DNA from: Pyrocephalus nanus
Lineage: Eukaryota; Chordata; Aves; Passeriformes; Tyrannidae
Assembly: GCA_038380795.1 (NCBI GenBank)
Contig: CM076275.1
Span: 6,109,001 to 6,173,000, forward strand
DNA length: 64,000 nucleotides
Direction of reading: 5' to 3'
Positions 1 through 8,842 of this stretch are shown piece after piece (position 1 is the first letter of the stretch; every line of letters begins with the position of its first letter). The notes beneath the pieces are model-generated. The model ran no database searches. It worked only from the letters and a program-made list of their open reading frames with translations, and had not been told where the DNA came from. Both the position numbers and the translations under genes were made by a program.

Positions 1-2735
1 GGCACACCGATCACCAACCAATCTGGGATTGTCCTAATTTGATTATTTGTTGGCTGCCTTCAGAGTGCCAGAGGACAGTGTACACAGCCAGGGCACACAC
101 ATGGGTTGGTGATGGAGATTCATTAGGCTTATTGCTTACCTCGTTAGACACAGTTATGAGACTCTCTGTGGCTCTGACACAGCTCTCTAGCAAGATTTGC
201 AGTTGTGTTGCTCTTCCTTGGTCTGTCTTTATTTATTTTGGGGAAGGAAGGGGGAGCTGGACATGATGGTGGCTGGAGAAACAGTCCCCATATGATAGCC
301 CATGCTTTTGCAATCCCTGTGCAAGAAGCAAGGAAATGTGATTTCCCAGATTACAGCATCTCTTCTGTGGTGCTGGACACATTTACTCTGTGTTCTCCTT
401 CCCTTCTCTCTTCTCAGACAGACCAGCAGCAAAGTGAGATGCTGCTCTCTTAGCTCTGGGTCACCTGGTTCCTCCCTTCCTTCCTTTCCTTGCTGAAGCT
501 CTAGGCTGAGTCCCAGGACTGACTTTTTTGTCCCCCAGTTTCCAACAAATGAAGCAAGCAAACACCAGAATTGCATCTGGCTGTGCCAGGGCACAGCAGA
601 CCATCCCCCCCCCCCCCAACCCCGGTTTTGGCTCTACCTTGGTAACAGGGGAACCTTCTGACCCTGAACCAACATGACTGTGTGGTCACCACAGCTCTGG
701 CTGTTACTCTTCATCCTGTCTGTGATACAGGCAGAGTTCAGCCTCAGGTCTTCCTGGGGGGATGAATTTTCCTGACTCCTCTGAAACTTTCTGGTGTGTT
801 TCCCAGGAGGAAGAGTCTGGGGGGATCCCATGGGAAATGTTTTGTCTTACAGTGCTATGTACTGCAAGATGATGGTTATTATCACGCTCAGAGAAGCTGT
901 CAGTTATCTTTCATCCTGCTGTATCCCCTGGGAATAAGGCAGAGACCTCTGCATGGGGCTTTGCTCAATAATCTTAACCATAAGGCTGCTGAATTAGCAA
1001 CCCTCAGCAATAGTGAGAGCAATGGGATTCGACAACCACGGCCTAGGATGTCTCTGGTGTCTCATATTGGCTCTGCACTCACCTTCTAAGCAACAAGGGC
1101 ATGGGACATGCAGAGTTTTGCTTTCCAGGCTTCTTCCAAAGGCAGCATTACCCCTTCTCCCTTCCTACTCCCACCCCAGCCCAGTGGTGGTGCTTCCATG
1201 TCCTCCTCCCTGCAGAAGGAGCACGGGGAGCAATGAGAGCTTGTCACAGTGAGTTTTCCTGATGGTCTGCAGATTAATCACTGCCTCTCACGCACTCAGC
1301 CACTTAAGGTTGTTCTTCCCTACCCCAGGAGACTCACGACTGGCTGCCTCCCTGGGCAGAAGGGGAGGGAGGAGGAGGATGGGAGGGGTGGACTGCAGCC
1401 TACAGGGGGAGGAGAAGGAAGGACATTTGGGACCCTGGAGGAAGGCAGCACTCGGCGTGTTGAACTGCACCTCTCCAGGTGCAAACCTCTGGTCCAAGTG
1501 AGTCACCACAGCATCTTCTGCAGTCAACAAAAGGGAAAATACCTCCAAAGCAGAGTCTGCCTGTTAGAAATGCCTATTGGGACAGGGCCTTCCAGGGAGA
1601 CAGCTCTTCACTGACCTCCAGATACTCTTTGTGTACTTCTGGATATTAGAGTTAAAGGATAATGGGATTTCAATTGAACTACAAGGTTCAGCTGATGGGA
1701 GGGGAGCCATACAATTCCTTACACAATGTCTTTGTGTGTCTTAGAGGCCAGAGGCTTTAGAAAGAACAAGACAGCCCTGGAGACATGAGAAAGAAAACAT
1801 GAGTATCCAAAGCTCTGACGGTAAGATTAAAAAATGGTAAAATACACTGAGCAGCTGAGCAACTCCATCCCTGGCTGATGGCTACCTGCAGCCACAGGGC
1901 AACCTGGAGGAGTGAAGCTCCTTGAAGATGTGGAGGACTATGTTTTTGAGACACAAAGGACCTGACCCAGAACAACTCATCCCAGGGCCTGAGCAGCAAG
2001 ATCCTGGTGGCACAGAGCTCTCATCAATCCCAGTGCATCACCATGGATCAGGACTGTGACTCCGGTGGTCACCTGCCCTCCCAGTCTCATCCTCTCATCC
2101 CATCCCACACCTCATCTGCTTTCCTTCTCAAACACTGCTTTTTCCGCCTTTCTTTTCAGAGACAGAATATAAAGGACAAAAGACCTGTTTTCCTCCTGGC
2201 TCTTGAACACAAGAGCCCTTGGAGAGGACCTATTTTAAGAAAGGAGAGCCTTCCCCCCGCTGGAAAAGCGGCTCAGCAAGGGCAGGCTCAGTGCCATACC
2301 CTCCAGTTGGGCACTTGAGACACCTGCTAACAGCCACTCCAGCTGTCAAATGCTCCTCCAGCAGCGGCAGAAACCAATGCCTGCAAGACAAGCCCTGGCA
2401 GGATTGATGGGAAAGGGGAGGAATTCATGTGGGGAGGAGCCCTCACCCCACACCTCCTACACTGGCTCATTGTTTGGGTGGCAGCAAAGCCACCTTCTCC
2501 TCGGTGTGGGCACCCCATGGGTGTGTCAGGCCCCCTCCAAGGCTGAACAGATCATGCTTTCAACCCAGGGAATGAAGAAGCAGGAGGCTCCCATTAGAAG
2601 GGCTGCCCAGGCTCCCCTGGCTGATGGCAGTCATTTTTAATTCAGTATGAAAAATCCTGAAGCTGATTTTATGTCAGATGCAGAAGGCAGAGCAAGATCC
2701 CACAGAGGCTGCTTGGCACATCTGACTCTGTGCTC
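1..2735. other. Upstream non-coding DNA, no gene recognised
   Basis: All six frames were read through this stretch and no protein family, exon chain or RNA gene was recognised. The open frames are short, overlap on both strands and have the composition expected by chance. The base composition is mixed, with C+T-rich patches around 1,140-1,220 and 2,060-2,130 and a 13-base C run at 605-617. In other vertebrates the gene 5' of GALNT10 is usually MFAP3, but no MFAP3-like coding sequence is seen here. A 3' untranslated region of an upstream gene cannot be excluded, because such sequence has no coding signature. Confidence 0.6.
605..617. repeat. Homopolymer run, 13 C
   Basis: There are 13 consecutive C bases on the + strand, followed by AA and then CCCC. 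It is a simple homopolymer whose length is prone to sequencing and replication slippage. No function is implied. Confidence 0.9.
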
Positions 2736-2830
2736 AGAATCATAGAACTGTTTAAGTTGGGAAAGACCTTTAAGATCATTGAGTCCAACTGTTAACCCAG
2801 CACTGCCAAGTCCACCACTAAACCAGCCCC
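2736..2830 (-). mobile_element. CR1-type LINE, 3' end fragment
   Basis: The + strand begins AGAATCATAGAA and continues with GTTGGGAAAGACCTTTAAG, ATCATTGAGTCCAAC, a cassette close to AACCCAGCACTGCCAAG, and TCCACCACTAAACCA. This is the familiar reverse complement of the 3' end of avian CR1 LINEs, whose 3' terminus consists of short ATTCTATG-like repeats. The element is therefore inserted on the - strand and is strongly 5'-truncated, with only the last 95 bases or so recognisable. It carries no open reading frame of its own and is an old, inactive copy. Confidence 0.85.
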
Positions 2831-5800
2831 AGGCTTGTGCTCCAGGGTCACATCTCACCTCAGAAAGGCCCAGTGTGTCTACTCTAGCCCTGCCTGGCAG
2901 ATCATTCCCTGCTTTTTTGATTCTCCACTTGGGAAGGCGCTCCTTGACATCTGTTCTCAATTTGATTCTCCTCTATTTAGGTTTTATAGCCCTTGTTCCT
3001 CTCCCCTCGGTAGGACTGAATGTAGTAATTCAGATGATATTATCCGTATCACTTATGTTTTTAGCCACTCCATGTAAATTTTCTTATAACCAGTTTTATT
3101 TTTCCCTTTCTATATTTTTTAGTGCTGGGTTAAGCATCTTTATCCTGATGTCCCCTTTCCACATGGTTATTTTTTAATGGTGTCATCAGTTTACCACACT
3201 TAGCAAACAACCTGTTAAAGGAGAGTTTGAGCATTTAAGTGGTTTTGATCCACTGCAGATCCACCCTAAAGAACACATCAAACACCAGCAATGTTCCTCT
3301 CATCCTAGAGTGCATCCAGCAAACTGAAAGAAGAGCAGACCTGTCCTCCAGGTTTGGCTCAGTAATGCACAAACTAATCCTGTTCATAAGAAAGCTGCAA
3401 ACCTCCCTTGAAATCAGCTCTCATATATGCACTGGAGGGTCCCTTTAAAATCCTCCTTATTAAAACCATGCAAGCCCACGGTGAGCACATTTTAAGAGTC
3501 AGTACCTGTTCCAAGCACTGACGGCTGCTACGGGAAACAGTCAGAAAAGTGAGGCTGAAGGCTAAGATGTTCAAATCTGCCTTACTTATTAGAGCGTGAG
3601 CTTCCAAATCCCCCGAGAGGTGCGGGAAGTGTTGGCCTCAAAATTCACGGTGTGCTCAGAGAAGCCAGGAAGCCAGGGAGTTTTGGGGACATCTTGACTG
3701 CAGTCTGCCTGCCTGGCTCCACAGGACTTGGAATCAATCCGATTCATTGCAGCAGCTCTGAATTCAGAGCAGAGGGAGCAGACAAGGCTCATTGCCTATA
3801 CCAGCCAGAAAGGCTGCAACAACAGTTGCGGTTTTCATTTTTCCTTTAAAATAAGGTTACTTGAGTAGACAGCCAGGAATAGACCCTCTGTCTCCTCATC
3901 CCTAAACTGGGCCCCACTGACAATTACACACAAACTGTCAGGGCTGCTTTGCAAAAACAGTGCTAGAACTAAAGCAGCCTGACGTGGCTTTGTGCAAAGC
4001 TTTGCCTGGAGAAGTGGAGTCTTCAGTGACCACCAAAGTCCAGAAGGGAGAGCTGGGACCATTCAGACCCTGTATAGGGAAGTAAGAACTTTTTCTCTTC
4101 AGCCACTCATGTTCCTGATGGTTGGGAAAACCATCCAAGAGGTAGGCAATAGATTCATGTTACTCCTGAGGAAAAGCATGTTCCCCTGCAAAGCAAATCT
4201 CCGGATAGGTTGGTGCATCTGTTTGCACTGTGGAATGTGTGATGCTCACATCCCTCCTTACTTTATGCTCTACTCCAGTATTTATCCTCCAAGCAAGCCA
4301 TCACTGCCTCATCCTCCAGGACTGTGCTTCAACTTAGGCATCAGCAATTTCGCCTGCCACAGCCAATCAGTGAAATTATCTGATTTAAGACCAGTGGAGT
4401 TAAAAATCTTACACTCTGGGAAACTCAAAAGCTTTGTTGCTTTTGCACCTCTCCAGGCTACAGACGGACCCAGTCTCTCCTTCCACTTTGCACCAGGCTG
4501 GAGGAGGGACCGCTGGCAATGGCACTGCTTTCCAAGCAAGACTCTGAGCATCCTCCACCAGCATCCAGCTTCAGCCACCTCCTCCTGCCCTGCACTGCTG
4601 GGCTCTGTCTGTCCAAAGTAAATGCAGGCAGATTTCCCTGTTGACACTGGAGATTTTGCTTGGTCAAGTGGATCACCATTTTTATTTTATTTATTTTTCT
4701 GCTAAATCTGTGCATAGGTCTGTCCTATGCAGATAAACCCCCTGGTCAGTTATGCCACAGATAAATCCCTACCTTGCTTTCCAACCACAGAACAAAGTTT
4801 CTTGGATGTTCACCTTTCCATTCTTGGGAAGCCTGGTGAGAGGGTTGGATGCTCTCCTGCAGAGACAATGTTGCGATTTCTTTTTAAAAGCCTGTAATCA
4901 TCTCAATTCTGTGAGCTACTCAAGCATTTATGATGTCTCGCAGCATCTTGAGTGCCGGCTGGCAGCAGCTCCAGGTTTTGGGGGAGTCCAGCAGGATCAC
5001 TGCGGGGGGCTGTGCTGACAGGCACCCCCACACTGAGCAGCAGAGGAGAGCTGTGCTCCTGCTCACAGGTGAGTGGGTTCCTGGGCTTTGGATTTTGCTG
5101 GGAAAGAAAAAAAGGGGGGAAAAAACCCCAACAAATCAATTCTGTTCACATGAGATTGAACTGAACTTCAACTAATAAACATAGAGGGATAAATAAATGC
5201 TGTGGAAACAAAAGCCATGTTGTGACACAGCCACGGCTGAGGTTCATTCATTTTTTAAAGATTGTTTTTCCTTTTCTCCTCCTGGTTAAAAATGAGATTT
5301 GCAGAGAAAAGAAAACAGCAGCAGCATACAAACATCTATCAAAAAACCCACCCAAAGTGGAGGAGCTGACTTTCCCCGCGGGTGCAGCCATCTGACACCG
5401 AACGCAGTGCAGACACAGAGACCTGGACTGGAGCTCCACGCTCCACCTCCCGTAGTGGCAACACCTATCTGCAGCATCTGGTATTTTGATCCCCATTTCC
5501 CCCTTGCAGATATGCCAACACTGGCAGTGTTTTCTCCCCCTAACCCGTGTCATTAGACTGGCACAGCAGCCGAGGGTATGGAAAACCAGCTCTGCTCTCT
5601 CTCACAACCACTTAGCAGGAGAGGGGGGGATCCCATAACCATTCAACTCACTTGCAGGTATGCAAAGGACTGCCTGCTTTCCATTAGCATCCCCTGCAAT
5701 AGTCCCAAGGTCAGAATCCAGCCCTTCACATGAGTCAGCCCTTGCCCTGAGGAGCTGCAGTTGGAGGAGACCAGAAGGCAGGAGAGCACTGATTCCCTAA

Positions 5801-6088
5801 GTCTGTGCCATCTCGTCTCCATGCTGTCATGCCATCTGTGGGCTTTATCCCAGGAACTCCTGTCACATCCACTCCCATTAGCATTTTTCAATGCTCTCCT
5901 GCCCTTTCCCAGCATCTGCTGACCAAGTCCCTCTGGTCACCCCTGCTCCTCACCCTTCATCAAGGCTTTTAATTTTCATGATGCCATTACCCACTTTTGC
6001 TGCACTCTGCCTTGTACAAACCTTGCAAACCAGGCAGCCCAGCTCACTAGGAAAGACAGCTTCCAAGTGGGGATTGAGCTGCTATTAA
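2831..6088. other. Upstream non-coding DNA, no gene recognised
   Basis: No exon chain, protein family or RNA gene was recognised. The longest forward open frame lies at 3,992-4,621 (209 codons). It resembles no family I know, has no repeated domain, and ends in ordinary non-coding sequence, so it is not called as a gene. The hydrophobic frame at 2,779-3,177 begins inside the CR1 fragment and owes its character to T-rich DNA. Other blocks hold unremarkable mixed sequence. Confidence 0.6.
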
Positions 6089-7650
6089 TTTATCCTATAT
6101 TTGTTTTGAAAAGATGCCTGGGGAAGGTACACCATTTCCCTTTCCAGTTAGAGGCTTAAGAGCCACAGGCTTTCTTCTTTCTCAGAAATGTAAATCCATG
6201 TTTATTTTTCATGTACCAGATTAATCCCCAAGGCATTGCATCCAATAGTCCAAAATCAGAGCTCTGCCTCCACCAAAGCACTTCGGGAGAAAGAGGAGAG
6301 GAAAACGTGTTCTACCTTTACTAGAAGAAACATCTATTTATTTGGGACTGAGGCAGCTGCATGGAGCATAAATGATTTTAATTGGTAAGCCCAACAGGAT
6401 TCATTCTCTCTTAAAGCAGAAAGGAAAGACCTGGAACAGCCATTTCCAGAGTGATCACCGAGGAGCAGCCAGACTTCAGTTCCTACGAGACTCTTCACAG
6501 GGTTTGATTGTTTGGGATGTTCTCACATATACAAAACGCTGATCTACCTGCAGCACCAGCCATAATCTGTTCCCAGTTAAAACTGGTGCAACTCCGCTGA
6601 AGTCAATTTATGAGGCAAACATTTAATTTAGCAAGCAGGCTCACAATCCTAAATTTAAACATATGCCAAGCCAGCTAGTGGCTTTGTTTTAATTAACTCT
6701 CGAACTTGGTGGCTGTCATTTCTTTATATAAATGAGGATGTTCTGCCAAGGGCAGCCTCTAAGCCTGTGTGCATCCCTACGAAACCGCCTGCTATTTCAC
6801 AACCACTTTTCAAAGAGCTCTTGCAGAGGCAAGGGGATGTGGATGTTATTATAAGGGTCCATATGGCAGTACACCGACACTGCAGTATTAAATCAGAGGT
6901 ACTGTAGCTTTCCAGCCTGGATTCTCACAGTATCAGGTAACGTATATGTAGCTTTATTGTTGTACAATTTTAGTGGCTATGCATTATTCAAGAGCAGCTG
7001 AAGTCTCTGCACTGCCCGAGGTGATTCAGTGATGATAAAGGGAATATGCTTTGCTCTAAGGGCAGGAGCAAGGGGATTTCATGGCTCGGTATCTTCCCCA
7101 CCCACAGAGAAACAATGGAAGCATTAACATTTTTAGTAAAGAAATCAGCTGGCGATAAATTCTCATCGATAATTAAAATGAAAGTACGAGCTGCCTTAAC
7201 ATGTAGTTAGACTTAGGAACTCTAACCTGCTCTCTAAATTAAATGCTTTCCTTTACAATTTGGCTCTCGCAGCAGGCACTGAAATCTGCTGGAAGATGCC
7301 ATCTAGTGGGTTATGGAAGTTTATTTAAGTTTAAAATCCACTTGCTGGTGTGGGGTGAGGGTGGCAAGAGCTGCAAATGCTGGGGCACGCAACGGGTTTA
7401 CGTAGAGTTTTTGTTGTTGCTCTAGGAAATAAGATACTTCCCTGCGGGGGTCTGCATAGGAAGAGAACTAATAGTTATTTTACCAGTGCCCAGCAGGGCA
7501 CCGGATTGTCACAGCTTTGCTATTGACACAGCCGAGCCGCGGCTGCTCTGCTGGCAGAGCATCTTCCTGAGCGCCGGGGCTGCTGCTCTTCGTTAAGAGC
7601 GAATCCACTTCCCCGTTTTAGGGAGAGCTGTGCTGCCATTGCTTTCTTCT
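6089..7650. other. A+T-rich, stop-dense upstream block; possible distal regulatory DNA
   Basis: From about 6,089 to 7,242 no frame on either strand stays open for 60 codons, so the block is clearly non-coding. It is rich in TAAT-type homeodomain cores and GATA-like sites, and has CATATG E-box cores near 6,660 and 6,862. The text is complex rather than simple-repeat, the kind of composition often seen in conserved vertebrate enhancers. This is a composition-based suspicion only; conservation cannot be judged from one sequence. Confidence 0.3.
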
Positions 7651-7651
7651 T

Positions 7652-7820
7652 AAAATAAAATAAAAAAAAAAAACCAACAAACAAAAAACTAAAAACAAAA
7701 GCAAAACAAAAAAACAAAGTCAAAACAAAACCAAAAACAAACAAGCAAAAAACCAACAAAAACCCAAACCAAAAAAACAAATAATAATTAAAAAAAAAAT
7801 ATTCCAAAAAACCCGAAAAA
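7652..7820. repeat. A-rich low-complexity tract
   Basis: About 170 bases are made almost wholly of A with scattered C and rare G or T on the + strand, in patterns such as AAAAAC, AACAAAC and AAAACC. It is therefore strongly purine-skewed and T-rich on the other strand. The long phenylalanine-rich frame on the - strand here is a translation of this tract and not a gene. It ends about 110 bases before the CpG island and may form a stiff, nucleosome-poor border to it. Confidence 0.85.
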
Positions 7821-7929
7821 CGCCCCCCAGGAAAACACTACCCTGCGCCTACAAATCATCCAGTTTACGGTATAGTAGAAACCGCTTAATTGGCATCCGA
7901 ATTAAGAGCATCCCCTTTTTAATGGGATG

Positions 7930-8299
7930 GGGGATTGATTTGGAGCGGCCGGTACGGCCGGGGACGGGCCGGTGGCATCTCCATCCCTGGAGTTCTGGGG
8001 GGCAAGAAACCTTGTGTGTCCGGGGGGGGGGTCATTAGCGGAAGGTCATTAGCGAAGGGGGGGGTGAGGGCGGGGTCTCTTTGGGAGGTGGGCGGGGCCT
8101 GCGGGGTGGGCGGTGCCTTTCAGGCCCCGCCCACCCACAGGCCCCGCCCACCTCCCCCCGCTCGGAGCGGAAGTGCCGGAGTTGCCGCCCGGCGCCGCCG
8201 CCGAAAGTTGCGCTCCGGGAGCGCGGCGGGGGCGGCGGCGGCTCCGGCACCGCTCCCTCCCTCCTCTCCATCCCCATCGCCGCGCCGCTCCTCGCCCCG
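7930..8299 (+). promoter_or_regulatory. GALNT10: GALNT10 CpG-island promoter and 5' UTR
   Basis: The G+C content rises sharply near 7,930 and CpG dinucleotides are frequent through exon 1 to about 8,700. There is no TATA box at a suitable place. The visible promoter elements are five GC boxes (GGGCGG or CCGCCC at 8,068, 8,090, 8,108, 8,127 and 8,144) and an ETS-type site GCGGAAGTG at 8,167-8,175. This is typical of a broadly expressed, TATA-less vertebrate promoter driven by SP/KLF and ETS factors. The transcription start is inferred to lie roughly between 8,160 and 8,240. No ATG lies between the GC boxes and the start codon at 8,300, so no upstream open reading frame beginning with ATG is expected. 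Confidence 0.75.
8083..8156. repeat. 74-nt GC-box inverted repeat (hairpin/cruciform potential)
   Basis: The outer arms at 8,083-8,101 and 8,138-8,156 are perfect reverse complements over 19 bases (GGGAGGTGGGCGGGGCCTG against its complement). The inner arms at 8,104-8,117 and 8,123-8,136 pair over 14 bases with a single mismatch (T8,114 against C8,126). They are separated from the outer arms by a small 2/1-base bulge and close on a five-base loop at 8,118-8,122. Each arm carries two GC boxes, giving four SP/KLF sites in mirrored orientation just upstream of the inferred transcription start. Confidence 0.9.
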
Positions 8300-8470
8300 A
8301 TGCGGCGGAAGCAGAAGCGGCTGCTGCAGGCGGTGGGGCTGGCGCTGGCCGCCCTGGTGTTCCTGCCCAACGTGGGGCTGTGGTCCCTGTACCGCGAGCG
8401 GCAGCCGGAGGGCGGCGCGGCCGGCGGGGACGGGGCGGCCGCGGCGGGGGCAGCGGCGGGAGAGGCGCCG
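8300..8470 (+). CDS. GALNT10: GALNT10 exon 1 coding part: cytoplasmic tail, membrane anchor, start of stem
   Basis: The exon encodes residues 1-57 and ends in phase 0 at the donor CCG|GTGAGT. Residues 1-7 form a short basic cytoplasmic tail (MRRKQKR). Residues 8-31 are a single hydrophobic segment running from LLQAVGLALAAL to LWSLY, the type II signal-anchor that retains these enzymes in the Golgi. Residues 32-57 begin the luminal stem and are rich in Gly and Ala, with the conserved RERQPEGG just after the anchor. The start at 8,300 is the only ATG in the 5' region and matches the N terminus expected of the family. Its context is weak, with C at -3 and C at +4. The Ala/Gly stretch (about 38-55) is encoded by GCG/GGC-rich DNA of the CpG island and is likely to vary in length between species. 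Confidence 0.96.
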
Positions 8471-8705
8471 GTGAGTGGCCGGGCATGGGGCGGTCGGAGC
8501 GGTCCAGGCTGTGCCGGGGGGAGCCGCTGCCTGTGGGTCCTGGAGGGATGGGGGGGGCTGCTCCATCGCTCGGGGGGTGCGCGGGGCTGGGCGCGTCCCT
8601 CCCCGGCATCTCGGCAGGGATGGGGGGCGAGGAGCGGCGGCCGCCCCCAAAAGAGGAGGAGGCGAGGGAGGGGAGCGGCAGCGGGCTGCTGTGTTCCCAG
8701 GGAAG

Positions 8706-8842
8706 GAGCTGTTTTCCCCATCCTGAGCTGTTTGTTTTCCCCATCCTGAGCTGTTTTCCCCATCCTGAGCTGTTTTCCCCATCCTGAGCTGTTTTCCCCA
8801 TCCTGAGCTGTTTTCCCCATCCTGAGCTGTTTTCCCCATCCT
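8706..8842 (+). repeat. 19-bp minisatellite, seven tandem units
   Basis: Seven head-to-tail copies of GAGCTGTTTTCCCCATCCT occupy 8,706-8,842. All are identical except unit 2 (8,725-8,747), which has a four-base TTTG-type insertion. The units start at 8,706, 8,725, 8,748, 8,767, 8,786, 8,805 and 8,824. Because 19 is not a multiple of three, the array is open in several - strand frames as a 19-residue repeat. This produces long but spurious reading frames that join with the CpG island. The near identity of the copies indicates recent or ongoing expansion and homogenisation. Confidence 0.97.

Noticed and set aside
2779..3177. A 132-codon frame that looks like a multi-span membrane protein
   Set aside because: Its beginning is CR1 sequence and the hydrophobic part comes from T-rich DNA. 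There is no family match or splice context.
7520..7807. A hydrophobic, Phe-rich 95-codon frame on the - strand
   Set aside because: It is the translation of the A-rich low-complexity tract and has no protein features beyond that.
8706..8842. CRISPR-like direct repeats
   Set aside because: The units are directly adjacent with no spacers and the context is an animal intron; it is a minisatellite.
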